64,000 nucleotides of DNA from Diadema setosum (GCA_033980235.1 CM067070.1:30250394-30314393), one strand, 5' to 3'; shown: positions 31,990-43,733, numbered from the stretch's first letter. Notes: generated by a model from the letters alone, not told the origin. Numbers and translations are program-made.

Positions 31990-33359
31990 TGTGACCCGCT
32001 ACAACAAAAGGGTCCGAAAGTCGGGGAGGACAATTTTCCTAAAATGGTATGATATTATTCCCGTACTCTTCTACTTTAATTTCATACATGTATATTGACC
32101 CTGCACCTCAAAACAAACAAAAAGTCGCCAGACATGAATTTTTAGTTAAGACAATATTCTGAAAGAGCAGACTTTAAGCTTTAAAATGGTGTATAACTCA
32201 AATGAAATGGACTCTCCTAACCTATCTAAATACTGGAAAGAAAGCACAAACTCAGGAAAAGTGTGAACTGAGAAAAGAGGCTCTGAAGTACAGTGTCTAT
32301 TCAAGCGCTTAATCATTACCAAACCGTGCTGGCTGTGCGATTAATGGGACAAACAACAGGAAGTAAACCACCAGAGTAACAACAATGAAGGGATTATCAT
32401 ATTAAAATTAAACTAAGCATGCCTCATTAACACATTCTGTCCATATTTAATGTCTACTTTCAAAGCGGTAGCATTATCCTTTCACAAGTTATTAGAGTTG
32501 AAAGTGAAGAGTGTGGACAAGGTTTTTAAGAAATGAAAAAGGGATTCTAAAGACACACCTAATCACACTGTTCTACGAAAAATGTTCGAGATAAACTGCT
32601 AAAAAACACACTTCCTGCCCGTTTTATGATACCAAATTTTAGCATAATGTAAAAGAAGACCCGCTCTTTCAGAAAATATGAAAAAGTCCAGTTCGACTAG
32701 GTTGACACATTTCACTTATTTTCAGTCTTCACGCAAAATCAGTGTGTGCGACTTTATGTTTGTTTTGAGGTGCACGGTCACATATAGCACAACTCATAAA
32801 AGTACTCGGTTGCGGAGATATCGATGATTTTATCAGCGCATATCAAGTGGTTGAGGAAATCAAAGTTTCGAGAAAAAACGCTTTCAAAATTGTCGTTCCG
32901 ACGCTATCATGGTCATGGAGGGGCGATACAGTTTTCACCGCCTGACAATAGAAGGCACGCTCCTAGCAACCTTCGCCATGTTCAGTCAAGCTCAGCGCCG
33001 GCGGTGTACGCATGACCAATCGGAAATCAGGATGCCACGCACTGACCAATAAGATCACTCCCTCGTTGCTAGGGGCGGAGTCTAGTTGCGGCGCTAAATC
33101 CAAATCTTCGGACACGTTTCTTTTACATTGAAAGTCGGAAAATCATGGCTCAGAAAAACGCTAATTTCTTGCCTTTCCTTTGATCACTTAGCTTCTAAAT
33201 TTCGGCAGATGATAGACAAAACATTAGACTACAAAATTATGCCAAAAAGAAAAATCTGATTGTTTTGACCAATTTTGATGATGGGACTTCAAATTCGATT
33301 TTTTTTTTTTCGGCTCGGCCGTCAGCGACTTTAGAATCCTTTTGTTGTAGCGGGTCACA
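31990..33359. mobile_element. TIR element TGTGACCCGCTACAAC, with nested MITE
   Basis: TGTGACCCGCTACAACAAAA at the left is exactly inverted at the right (TTTTGTTGTAGCGGGTCACA). Weaker similarity continues (AAAGTC). ATA flanks both sides. The first seven bases equal those of the 700-bp MITE family, so the two may use related transposases. The interior right of 32783 includes a GC-richer patch (32990-33080) but no recognised frame. Confidence 0.8.
32094..32782 (+). mobile_element. ~700-bp TGTGACC MITE, forward copy nested in 31990-33359
   Basis: It contains the full family sequence from TTGACCCTGCACCTCAAAAC to TTTTGAGGTGCACGGTCACA, with a degraded first base pair. It sits wholly inside the TGTGACCCGC element. 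Confidence 0.85.
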
Positions 33360-33376
33360 ATAATATTTATACATAT

Positions 33377-33601
33377 ATATGAAGAGTCTATTCGCAAAAA
33401 CCGATAAGTCCATTTTTGAAGATTTTGAAGTACGGTCTCTGTCATAAAGTACAAAACAATACCTTCTAAATGATATGTTTTTCACTACATATAAAGGTAA
33501 ATTATTGAAGTTGTTATAAATAATATATATCTATCCATAATATATATCCAAATATCTCCGTTTGCAAATATGGACTTATCGGTTTTTGCGAACCAACTCC
33601 T

Positions 33602-33606
<5 letters not shown>
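33377..33606. mobile_element. AT-flanked MITE, copy 3 (inverted)
   Basis: ATATGAAGAGTCTATTCGCA and the end GGTTTTTGCGAACCAACTCC are the family TIRs. The interior is inverted relative to copies 1 and 2 and partly deleted. A (TA)n tract follows at 33605-33650. Confidence 0.75.
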
Positions 33607-33652
<46 letters not shown>

Positions 33653-33662
33653 TATGTATATT

Positions 33663-33870
33663 TGGAGAGGGGCGCTCAACCCCGCACGAAGGCAACACTC
33701 TTTCCTGACTGACCGACCCTGAGGAGAGCTGGTAGCTTCCCCTAAAATTTCTTGTGGTGAGGGCCCGTGGAGGCGATTTTAGCTAAAATTTTAGGAATGC
33801 CAACCCAGTTCGGGCTCGCAACTCTGGGGCTCATTCCACTGCTACACCGTCAATCTAAAAATCAGTGTTG
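33663..33870 (-). mobile_element. Possible tRNA-related SINE remnant
   Basis: On the minus strand GGTGTAGCAGTGGAATGAGC followed about 15 bases later by GTTGCGAGCCCGAACTGGG resembles the spacing of pol III A and B boxes. No cloverleaf is convincing and the tail is unclear. Confidence 0.25.
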
Positions 33871-34198
33871 TTTTGTGTTTTCCTTTTTCTAAATTTGCGC
33901 GTCGTTCTGGCAGTAATTTTTTTGTTTGTTTAGTGGTTTCTTGAATATGGGCGATTTGTGTCAGTTTTCTGCTTTGATTTTGTTTGAATTGTCATACTTA
34001 TTGGACGACAGAGAAGTGAAAAGATTGGCGTATGTTGAACCTCTGTAACTATTTTTGTGCAAGTGAAATCCCACAAAGTCACGCAAGAAGTGGGAAAGGT
34101 GAGAATACAAGTATTGCAATAACAATTTGTTTTTACAGCATATTTTCTTCCTTTCTACATCTCATCCTTTTCTCTCTCCTTCTCCCTCTTCTCCCCTC

Positions 34199-34203
<5 letters not shown>

Positions 34204-34238
<35 letters not shown>

Positions 34239-34240
34239 TT
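34204..34240. repeat. (CT)n microsatellite
   Basis: CT dinucleotide tract ending in a TTTCTC pyrimidine run. Confidence 0.95.
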
Positions 34241-34263
34241 CTCAATGTATTTTACACCTTCAG

Positions 34264-34503
34264 CGGAGGAGCTAAAGGAACGACGAACAAGGGAGGAAAG
34301 GCAGATATAAATGGAGAAGAAGAAGATCGCCAACCTCCTCTGCCCCATTTCAGTCGCCACCGGATAACCAACCGCTACCCTTTAACCCACAATCACCATT
34401 GTCCCACCTGTTGTTGTGTCCCCTGGCCAGAATGTCTAAATCTAGTGAAACACAAGACACCTCCTCTATCTTATCTTCCAGGAGGTTTTAATCATCAATA
34501 ATT
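34264..34503 (+). other. Possible exon after a polypyrimidine tract
   Basis: A (CT)n tract, a pyrimidine run and TTTTACACCTTCAG look like a 3' splice site. One downstream frame stays open for about 79 codons (SGGAKGTTNKGGKADINGEE..., Cys-rich near the end). A second frame gives a short charged peptide. I recognise neither. Spurious acceptor-like context beside a CT microsatellite is common, so this is weak. Confidence 0.15.
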
Positions 34504-34538
34504 TGTACCCCGAACTACCACACTTGAATCTATACATG

Positions 34539-34542
<4 letters not shown>

Positions 34543-34581
<39 letters not shown>
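34543..34581. repeat. (CA)n microsatellite
   Basis: Pure CA dinucleotide tract. Confidence 0.95.
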
Positions 34582-34582
<1 letters not shown>

Positions 34583-34979
34583 TATTTGAAGTTCAAGAGG
34601 GTTTTTCGTGTGGTCGTGTGCCCTGATATCAGATATCAGAGAAAAACATTTATTGGACTTGTGTTTTCATAACTACATACATAACCATCGTTGAACATCG
34701 TTTGGTACTGACGGCAACAACAATTCTTAAGGCATATGTTACTTATATCTTTCAATAAGAACGATTCTAAAGGAAATGTCATCTTATCTTTTAGTAAGAC
34801 AAAAATGTATGAATATAGAGTTGTTTTAGCGTTGGAAATATGTATTTTCTGTCCGATGGTTCTTTCCTTAGATTTTCAACATGAGAATTTGTGAGAGAAG
34901 GTTAGCGTCCTTATGACATTGTTCACAATGCAAGTAATGTTTCAAGATTTTTAGTGTGTGTTTGAACTACTTTCGACAT

Positions 34980-35115
34980 TAAGCCTTAGAATTAAAAACT
35001 CGATACACTCCCCTAACCTGTTTGAATATTTGAAAGAAAACAATCACTATGGGAAAGTGTGAACTGAGAGAGGAGGCTCCTAAATATACAATCTACTCAA
35101 GCACCTATTCTTTAA
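34980..35115 (+). mobile_element. Fragment of the ~700-bp TGTGACC MITE
   Basis: ACTCCCCTAACCTGTTTGAA, GGGAAAGTGTGAACTGAGAG and CTACTCAAGC match the left third of the family. Both ends are lost. Confidence 0.6.
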
Positions 35116-35783
35116 GGAAAAATCCAGTTCAAATATAAGTTATTCTGATAAGAAAAGTAGAATATTATTTCGAGTTCAACGGGGAAATTTTGATCGAAAT
35201 CGAGTGAAAAATAATGAAATTATGACATTTTGAAATTTCGCCAGGAAACAATTTTTAAAGGGTCAATATGAATATGCAAATGCTAAAGTGAGCTTGTAAT
35301 CCCCTCACAATTTGCCATATATAGTTAGTACATAACATTTCGAATTGTCCAGGTTTATTTTTTTTTTTTACTTTTAATATCTGTTTAATGAAACGCAATT
35401 ATGCCCGAGGCTTAAATCATTGCATATCTAACCGAATAGTATTCCTAAGTTATTGAACCAGGTATAGCATCATGTATCAGACCTTAATGACAGAAATATT
35501 GAATTTTCGACTTGTTTTTTCTTTTACACGATCAAGGGATAACTATAAATGTATGACATAGTTAGCTCACTCATGTGCATGTTATTATTCACTTTACAAT
35601 AATTATTTTGCAGAACTTCCAAACGCCATAACTTCCTTATGTTTCATTCGTTTTCTTTTTTTGACTGTCGAACTTGTACAATTTTGTTTGTTTTTTCTTA
35701 TGATTTTCGTGAAAACTTTAGGAAAAAGGAGGTGCATCTTTTTTTTTTCTCCTTTAATCCCATGTCTGTGCAGTCTCCCTTTC

Positions 35784-35789
<6 letters not shown>

Positions 35790-35817
<28 letters not shown>
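35790..35817. repeat. (TG)n microsatellite
   Basis: Pure TG tract. The 163-codon frame that includes it has no recognisable product. Confidence 0.95.
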
Positions 35818-35820
<3 letters not shown>

Positions 35821-35897
35821 ATTAAACAGAGTGTCAAAAAAAGAACCCTGGGTTTCCATGCAACGTTTTTACTATCAAAATCATACATTTTCTTTAA

Positions 35898-36363
35898 CTC
35901 TTTATGTGCCACGTTCGCACCTCCGACTCAGTCGACGGCGTGCCAACTTCGCATATTCTGCTCAACAAACAAAGCCGCCAAGACCGATCGATAAACCGCT
36001 TATTACTGCTAATCCCGCGGCACAAAGAAAGCATTTCTCGTGCTCTTGTTCCTCTCATATACGGCTTGCATTCTATGTGGTGATCGACTATCAAGCGATG
36101 TTCCCAACTAGATATGCTCGTACATTCTAAGTTTCTGTCACGGTTTAATGTTTAAAAATTGAAAATAGAGTCGTCATACAATTTATATCGAAACAAAGCT
36201 TGGCATTCCTCTTTTACTTTGCCTATACTATTATGCCCATCTTAACAGAAATTTGTAGAAGTTATACAAATTGGAAAAACAAAATTATTTCTCAAAGCAT
36301 GACTACCTTCGTGTCTCAGAATAACGTGGCACACAGGGGGTTTCCACCATGGCACATAAAGAG
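35898..36363. mobile_element. TTAA-flanked MITE, second piggyBac-like family, copy 1
   Basis: CTCTTTATGTGCCA at the left is inverted as TGGCACATAAAGAG at the right, each flanked by TTAA (35894-35897 and 36364-36367). The inside matches 45219-45640 in the opposite orientation (CCATGGTGGAAACCCC, GCAAGCCGTATATGAGAGGAA versus the diverged 45560 region). Minus-strand frame 35894-36094 has no domain that I can name. Confidence 0.75.
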
Positions 36364-36367
36364 TTAA

Positions 36368-37333
36368 GAGATATACATCGGTACAAAGGTAAAATTTTCT
36401 TCTTTTTTTTTTGTTTGATGTATAACTTAGTGTTCGTCGTTCATGAATTGTTGAGTTAGAACAATTAGTTAGAAAAATGAACAGTGGTGCTACCAAATTT
36501 ACATTTCACGCTCAAATGGTGACTTGAAGTGAATTTTTCAGACTTTTCACGTTACGTTTTCGAAAAAGAGTTGATCAGCCAAATACTCACATCTTTTTTT
36601 TCTTTCATATGAGACCTAACGCGTCAAATATGAAAAACGCATGCTTAAAAAATAAAAGAATAATTAACACATATTCATTTCTACTGATTCTATGGATAGC
36701 CGAAAAACAAGCATTCATCTTTTCCGACTTAGCATTAGACAATGGGCTCATCTGCACCATCGAATTCACACAAAACAACAGCAGTGCTACAGTGAATGTG
36801 CTTTTTTTGGGGGGGGATTTTTCAGAATATGCGGTATGAGACGGAAAGCCCTTTGTTGTCATTTATTTAGAATAAGCTATGAGACATAACCAAAATTATT
36901 GAAGACTAATATCGTGAGTATGCTCAGGCTGTACGCAATCAGTGGCTATGAGAAATCAGCATTACAACAATAATACACATTTTGATGATTTTGTACCTCA
37001 AACTTAATTCACTGTTTTCATTTCTGTCTACATTTCCCTCAAGCGTTGTAAGTCCTTCATCACTAACATGGTTTTAAAGTTTTGGAAGGGGGAGATAAAA
37101 TAAGTTTTAAGTTGTCATATTTCTACTTTCTCTGTGATGGGATTACAAAATGATTGACAGTAAAACAAGAGTACAAAATATATACAACCATATCTTTGTT
37201 TGGAAAAGAAAAAAAAAACAAAGAAACATATTAAACACACATGTAAATGTTCATTATCATCGGAGGATATCATAACTAACTGTCAGAAATATGATGGGGC
37301 CTACATAAAAGCAATGATGCTTGTAAGAACTGT
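36368..37333. other. Unassigned AT-rich DNA
   Basis: Short overlapping frames on both strands at 36605-36889 show no recognisable product, and I see no repeat match in the window. Confidence 0.45.
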
Positions 37334-37867
37334 AGGTTCCCGAATTCGTAGCCGTGAAATTATACGGAGAACGGACATGTTTATCTTGACCAACTTAAAT
37401 TTTACCAGTGCAAAATTAATATTAAGTACGAACTATTGAACCACATGAATATCGCTTAACGAGACTGTACATATTTCGCCGTGATTACAAAAGAGTGTTA
37501 TAACGGTACCGTTAAATAACTTGAAGCTGCGGACAAAGACAAAAGACTGGGAGTATTAAAAAAAATGCTAAAAGCCTTGTATAGTTTGTGCACTTCCCGA
37601 AGGTTCCCGAATTTGTAGCCGTGAAATTATACGGAGAACGGACATGTTTATCTTGACCAACTTAAATTTTACCAGTGCAAAATTAATATTAAGTACGAAC
37701 TATTGAACCACATGAATATCGCTTAAACGAGACTGTACATATTTCGCCGTGATTACAAAAGAGTGTTATAACGGTACCGATAAATAACTTGAAGCTGCGG
37801 ACAAAGACAAAAGACTGGGAGTATTAAAAAAAATGCTAAAAGCCTTGTATAGTTTGTGCACTAAGTA
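37334..37867. repeat. Near-identical 267-bp tandem duplication
   Basis: AGGTTCCCGAATTCGTAGCC at 37334 recurs at 37601 as AGGTTCCCGAATTTGTAGCC, and the copies match base for base through GCCTTGTATAGTTTGTGCAC apart from about three changes. It lies just 3' of the minus-strand LINE fragment and may be its duplicated 3' UTR. Confidence 0.9.
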
Positions 37868-38165
37868 ATAGCCGTTTTAATTTGCGTTTGAAGGTGAATA
37901 GGGATAAGGAAGAAGTAATATCTTGAAGGAGGTCATTCCAGAATCTGGGTCCAGTAAACATAATTGTTTTCTTTGCAAAAACAGTGCGAGTACGGGGAAG
38001 GTGATAGGCGTCACTCTGGCGAGTGGGGTAACAATGAATAGAGCGATTTCTTTTGAGCATGTGGATAAAAACAGATGGCAATTCATAAGTTGTTAGTTTA
38101 AACATGAAAATTCCGAGGAATTCCGAAGAATATAATATACTCTTCCAAATATAAACAGGGAACAA
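37836..38165 (-). pseudogene. LINE ORF2 C-terminus, second locus
   Basis: The minus-strand frame contains FMFKLTTYELPSVFIHM, then IHCYPTRQSDAYHLPRTRTV, FAKKTIMFTGPRFWNDLLQD and FTFKRKLKRLLLS, followed by a stop. The order FMYKhxxxxLP, HxYxTR, RTxxxKxxhxxxGPxxWNxL and FKxxLK is the CR1/L2/Jockey-type C-terminal tail also seen at 12370. The RT core between this piece and 38165-38624 is deleted. No start of its own. Confidence 0.8.
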
Positions 38166-38624
38166 ATATTTACGCTTATTTAAAATTCCAATATTTCTGT
38201 TAAAGAATGTATGTTAAAGGAGAAATGATTTCATTTAAAGCATTCTTTAAAGGAAAATTTGTAATTCCATCATATCTTGAACTTTTTTTTTTCGTTTAAA
38301 TTCTTGACGATATCAACAATCTTCTTCAACAATTGGTTCAAAAAATATTGATTGAGGATTCCTATTACCTAAATATCTATGATATTCAGCTGGGGATTTC
38401 GGGATTTTACTGGCAAGATGTGGACCAAGACATGCAAAATAATCATTGAAAGATTCCCCCATAATAACCGGATCGTTAAACTGCCGGCCGTCCGCTAAAA
38501 TATATTTGGGAGGATCGGTACTAATTTTGTTTTTGAGTGTCTCGTTAATAACCTTCCACGTACTCTTCACATCAGATTTATATTCAACACACTGTCGCGA
38601 AAAAAAAAAATCTCTTGGCAACAC
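38166..38624 (-). pseudogene. LINE ORF2 endonuclease-RT linker and RT fingers, second locus
   Basis: On the minus strand the frame reads STWKVINETLKNKI, a Gly-Arg-x-Phe-x-Asp-Pro segment, FNDYFACLGPHLASKIPKSP and FFEPIVEEDC, then a stop. A shifted frame continues IVKNLNEKK and then SRYDGITNFPLKNALNEI, which is the K-SS-x-x-DGI-type first conserved block of LINE reverse transcriptases. One nonsense and at least one frameshift mutation are present, and the catalytic YADD region is deleted. It is the upstream part of the copy ending at 37836. Confidence 0.7.
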
Positions 38625-38639
38625 GTATTAAGGATGTCA

Positions 38640-39939
38640 ATATATTCTGTCAATATCTATGAAAACAAAAATGGTGGAAAGTAGAGATGGTACATCATTT
38701 TAATTTATCACTGAACTTGCGTTTCTAACATTTCAAAGGTGCAAGGGCAGGGCAGAAAGTCGAATTTTTTTTTTCGGGGGGAGGGGTGGGGTGGGCTCTG
38801 AAGATTTTTTTTTTTTCATTCCTTTTCTCCCACCCCATTGACCCGAACATTCCGCCGATGGACACCATTTGCTCTGTAGTTAGCTGCATGGTCAAGCAAT
38901 CTCATGATCATGTGCTAATTTAAGACAATATTCACAACCGAATCGTCAGTATTAGTCTCTTTAACCCCCTCCATTCATGTTTATGTAAATTCATTGAAGC
39001 GTGAAGGCCATTTTTTTTTCTGAGTTGGGCATGTCGGGAAAGCTAACTGGCTCCTTATTTACTATGTATCCATCTGGCTAAAATGAAGCATATATTCAAA
39101 TTCAGTTTTCTCAAGCAGGCGTTGATCATTTTTGACACATGGGATAGACATGAAAGGAAAACAAATGGATATTAAGACTGATTTTTTTTTGCAAAAAAAA
39201 AATGCTGAAAAAGTCTGAAAAAAAAAACTCATTCAAAGTCGATATTTGCTCTTGCAAATGAAAATTTAGTAGCACTACTGTGTATTGTTCTAACTTAGTC
39301 ATATAACTGTACATAATGTGTATCCATGGTAAAAGTTTTTTTTTTAACAGATTAATTGAAAATAGTGAAAATGTTGTTCAGTTTTGTATTTTGTCACATA
39401 TGGGCCACCACAGTATGTAAATGTGCAGACAATGTGCCCTGTGTGGCTGAGGTTTTATAGGCATTTGAATTAGGGTTCGGTATACGTTCTGAATAGTATA
39501 TTCACCGTAGGTGTTTTTTTTTTTCAGTGTTGAAGCAATATATTGTTATAGTAACCACGTTTTTTGTATCCAAAGTATACAGTGAATTGTGCTCTGAACA
39601 ATCCATTAGTGTACGGTATTTGAGTTTGAGTTTAGGAAAAAGAAATAACAGTGTTTTGCTCCCTCCATTTGTTGGGTTTCTGCATTGTGATTTTGGGAAG
39701 GATGTTCAGTTTTATAATGAGCGGAATATATTTTTGATCATCGCTGGGCAATGTGCTGCCATCGTACCACAATGATACTTTGTTGTGTTCTTTGTTGTTG
39801 TTGTTGTTGTTGTTGAAAGAATATCAAATCACCAGTTTTCCTGAATGAGCTAACACCATCAGGTCAGGGTGGGGCATTGGTCATATTAAATGAAAGTTCT
39901 AGTCATATATCATAGTAAAAGTGTGATCATTGGTGATGC
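38640..39939. other. Unassigned DNA with homopolymer runs and (TTG)n
   Basis: Contains T-runs at 38765, 38807, 39182 and 39336 and (TTG)n at 39794-39815. Frame 39527-39775 (82 codons) has no recognisable domain. Confidence 0.4.
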
Positions 39940-40390
39940 CTTGTCCCAAGAAAGTAGTCTGATATATGGCGTTCCCTAAGGTTCGGTAGGAGGCCCTCTC
40001 CTATTCTTCCTGTATCTGCAGCCTATTGGTCCCATCACCAAGAGTCATGGCATCAGCTACTACTGCTACGCCGATAACATGCAGCTCTATGTGTCATTTC
40101 CTCCAATCTTCACCTCGATGTCATTAGCTGAAAGACGCCTTGAAGCCTGCATCAAAGACATCCACGAATCGATGTGTGCATCTGGTCTAAAAATGAATCA
40201 GCAGAAGACCGAGGTTATTGTTCTGGGCTCAAAGTAAATGCTCGGCAGAGTTGACATGAAGGACTTTGGCATCCACGTTGGCAATAACGTCGTCTACCCA
40301 TCCCCCAGACTCGCAATTTAGGCGTTATCTTCGATGCCAATATGTCTTTCAATGCCCATGTTTCTCACATAATTGAAGAGCTCATTTGCA
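39940..40390 (+). pseudogene. LINE reverse transcriptase fragment, third locus
   Basis: The plus frame reads YGVP-stop-GSVGGPLLFLLYLQP, then GISYYCYADNMQLYVSF, then a Leu-Lys-Met-Asn-Gln-Gln-Lys-Thr-Glu segment and a stop. These are RT blocks 4 to 6: the VPQGSVLGPLLF motif has its Gln turned to a stop and a Leu to Gly change, and the catalytic YADD is YADN. The LK-N-x-x-KTE block is intact. It is therefore catalytically dead and 5'-truncated. The family is CR1/L2-like by motif wording. The frame continues, shifted, to about 40385, where an insertion begins. Confidence 0.75.
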
Positions 40391-42300
40391 AAAGGTACTA
40401 CATTCATGTTCTATTAAAATTCACTTTTTAGTCTTGATGTACTCATTTTTAGGACCTCCTCAGAAAGTGTTTAAAAATTACATTAAAAATCAGTTCGCTT
40501 TTAAATTAATGTACTACATCCATTTTAGTTGGGCTTCAAAAGGTACTACATCCACTCCAATGACATCATCGGGATATTGACCAATCAGAGAGCAGCATTG
40601 ATTTGACCTTCTACTACTGTCTACTGACTTAATCTGTAAACAATAGAAGTTGGCTTTTGGCATTTCGGCTTTCTGTTAAAATCACCACGCAAATCTGACA
40701 AATATCATCACATTTTGATCAAGCAATGGGGGAAAATGAAGAAGAATTCATTCACAAAACAAACCATCCAAAGAAAAGGATTAGGAATTATAAAAATCAG
40801 TAGACAAGAGCAAAGGAGAAACGGCGGAGAGATTAGTGAAATCACACAATTTTCATGTAGTCCCATGTACCGCATTTACTGTTAGTTACAGGTACTGTGC
40901 GTTTAATATTGCTAGGGTGTTGAGTTTGAGCCATAGGTATGTACTTTGCCTTACATGAATAGCTTCACAGCTAATAAGCGTGTGACAACTACTCTGAAAG
41001 CAAAGTAACTTTGCTAAATGTATACAATGGCATGAAATTCTGACATCCCTACCAACAGTGCTTTACCAATGGTAAAATGGCATATTGTGCGGTTCTGTTG
41101 CAAACAAACTTCTAATTCAGCGGCTGTAGCGCTAATAATACTGCGTCGCACTAGCAGACTATCATGTATATACGTGTTTTTTTGTTGTTTGTACTTTTGC
41201 TTTATGTATTGTATTGTTTTTAAGAAGACAGTAACTGAAACCAGCCTCGTCCTGTTTTGTTTGTTTTGCTTTTTTTTTTACTAAATCAATAATTAAGTCA
41301 TGGTGATGAGCTATAACTATAATCGACTATTAAGTCTCTTCGTAAAACGGTAACTGACAGATGATTTAAAGTTATAGCGGACTTTAACTTGGACTTCATC
41401 TTGATAAAACAGGGCCCAGATGAATTTTACCTGATAAAGAACATACCAGAATGATCGAAACTCACGTAATGAATTGAATTACAGCATTAAGAAAATACAG
41501 CACATTCAGATGCTGCTTTTCCACCTTTACCTTCGAAGTTGTATTGAAAAAAAAATAAATAAATACAGTATTCTTCAGACACGTGTAGGGGAATTAACAG
41601 AGAGAAAAATAGCCAAAAAAAGAAGACATAAGAAACAAAAATAATGAGATAAAACTCCTGAGAGAAAAACAAGAGGAGAAAAGGGAAGAGAGAAATCACA
41701 TGGTAAGATATTGTGACCCCTCCCCATCTATAACCGTTTACGCATAATGGATCACCCGCCCCATGCTCGATGGATCCAGAACATTTAAAGCATGTGAAAA
41801 TTGATTGAATGCTTATGACTAATAACAATCATTCATTCAAAGCATTGGTCAGCAAGTGAGATGTTGGGCATTAGCTGTGCTCATTGGTTTGTTATTCTTG
41901 CTGCTAAATAGGGCAGGGCATTGTCAATTACCTAGGCCCCCTTGCCCTTGTATCCAATCCCCATCAGCACCATTGCTGAAACAATAATCCCGCGAAGCAT
42001 ATCATAACATCACACTGAATATATCGCTGGTATGTGAAATTTCGGTTTCAAAAGGTAGTACATCCACAAAAGCATCCAGTTTCGGTTTCAAAAGGTACTA
42101 CATCCACAAAAATATAAAAATGACTAATTCTTTAAAAATAAATGTATGGACCTGGATTTTCTTAGAGAGTGGTTTTAGTTTTGTATCAATTAGCAGTATA
42201 ATAGGGGGAAATATAATTCCAGTCTCAGCTTTCTAAATATGATCATAAAAAAAATAATGTTTATCTCAGAACTTGAAATTATGGATGTAGTCTCTTTTGA
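40388..42300. mobile_element. Insertion splitting the third LINE, AAAAGGTACTACATCCA ends
   Basis: GCAAAAGGTACTACATTCATG at the left is approximately inverted at the right (ATGGATGTAGTCTCTTTTGAA). Direct internal copies of TTCAAAAGGTACTACATCCA occur at 40544, 42050 and 42090. The LINE reading frame resumes beyond it. The interior 40600-42030 shows no recognised coding frame. Exact boundaries and target duplication are not resolved. Confidence 0.55.
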
Positions 42301-42319
42301 AACCGAACTCTTTATATCA

Positions 42320-42444
42320 AAATCCATAAGATACCAACTCCGCAACCTTATAGCTTCATTCATAGTTATCTGACCAGGAGTGCAACAGAACAGCTTGTCC
42401 ACGCCCTCATCTCTTCTCGCCTTAACTTTTATCTTATGTTCTGA
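42320..42444 (+). pseudogene. LINE ORF2 continuation after the insertion, third locus
   Basis: The frame gives KSIRYQLRNLIASF and, after a shift, YLTRSATEQLVHALISSRLN before a stop. The LVHAxhxSRLD-type motif follows the RT core in CR1/L2-like LINEs and continues the fragment ending near 40385. The remaining C-terminus is lost. Confidence 0.7.
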
Positions 42445-42616
42445 GATTTATTTCGTTATGTATAGTAAGCACTTTGTTTTTGTTTGTATTTCATTTGCTT
42501 TAGTTATCGTAATTGAATATTGTAGGGTTTTATCATGTTATAACTGTTCATGCTGATTATGTAAGAGCGCCATGAGCATCATCATTGATGGACTTCAGCG
42601 CTTTATAAGAGGCCAC

Positions 42617-42646
<30 letters not shown>
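42445..42646 (+). mobile_element. LINE 3' end with (ATT)n tail
   Basis: GAGCATCATCATTGATGGAC, a GCGCTTTATAAG block and (ATT)n are the usual form of an L2-type 3' terminus. Confidence 0.65.
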
Positions 42647-42648
<2 letters not shown>

Positions 42649-42925
42649 TTGTGTTTGAATTCAGTGTATTTTGCGAAAAAATATATTATTTCATAATGTT
42701 TGTAACTGTTTTACTTTGATAGCTGATTCTGGATGCATGCACTGGTCGGGGAGAAAGGTCTCAAGCCTCGGTAATTAAGTTTGACTTTTCCTCCCCTGGC
42801 AACCAGCGGCATGCACCTGGAATCACCACAATACATATCATGTAATACGATTTTCTGTTTCTGTTTCATATAAGCTTGTATTGTATGTTGAATTGCCGAA
42901 TAAATGATAATAATAATAATAGTCA
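42647..42925 (+). mobile_element. Retroelement 3' end with (AAT)n tail
   Basis: Sequence ending GCCGAATAAATGATAATAAT resembles a second LINE 3' UTR lying directly behind the previous one. No coding part. Confidence 0.4.
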
Positions 42926-43073
42926 TGAAGGAATTTTGAACAATGAGTTGTGCGTCAAATAAAAGAAAAAAAAGTGTATTTTTCAGTCCATGTACAACTC
43001 ATAAAGCAAATGTTGATCGCAAAGAATTGCAATGAAACTCGGTTTCATTTTTTTTTCAGGGACACGCTGTATA

Positions 43074-43733
43074 TGTGACCGTGCACCACAAAACAAACAA
43101 AACGTCGCACCCAGTGATTTTGTGTGAGGACTGAAAATAGGTGAAATGGGTGAACCTAACCAATCTTCAGTTTTTTCTATTTTCTGGAAGAGCAAGTCTT
43201 TTTATATATCATATTAAAGTTGGGAATCATACCTAAAACAAGCCGGAGCTTGTTTTTTCAGCGAACACTTTTTGGTGGAATAGTGTGATTAGTTGTTTCT
43301 CATAGAACCCTCTTCCAAAAACCGTGTCCATAAACTTCAATTTCAACTCCAATAACTTAAGAGAAAATGATGCTACTATATCGAAAGTTGGTAGTAATCA
43401 TTTACAGAATGTGCTAATGAAGCGTGCTCAATTTCAGCTTAATCTAATAATCCCTTCATTGTTGTTGTTCCGGTGGTCAACATCCTGTTTTTTGTTCAAT
43501 TATAAATCCCACAGCTGGCATAGCTCGGTAAAGATTAAGCTCTTCAATACACCCTCTACTTCAGAGCCTGTTTTCTCAGTTCACACTTTCAAGAGTGTGT
43601 CCTTTCTTTCCACTGTTTAGATAGGTTAGGATAGTCCATTTGGATTGCTCTAGAGTCTGCTCTTTCAGGATCTACTCTTAACTACAAATCCATACCTGGC
43701 GACTTTTTGTTTGTTTTGTGATGCAGAGTCACA
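43074..43733 (-). mobile_element. ~700-bp TGTGACC MITE, reverse copy
   Basis: TGTGACCGTGCACCACAAAA to TTTTGTGATGCAGAGTCACA, flanked by TATA on both sides. Confidence 0.85.

Noticed and set aside
35639..36130. 163-codon frame
   Set aside because: It spans a (TG)n tract and half of a TTAA-flanked MITE.
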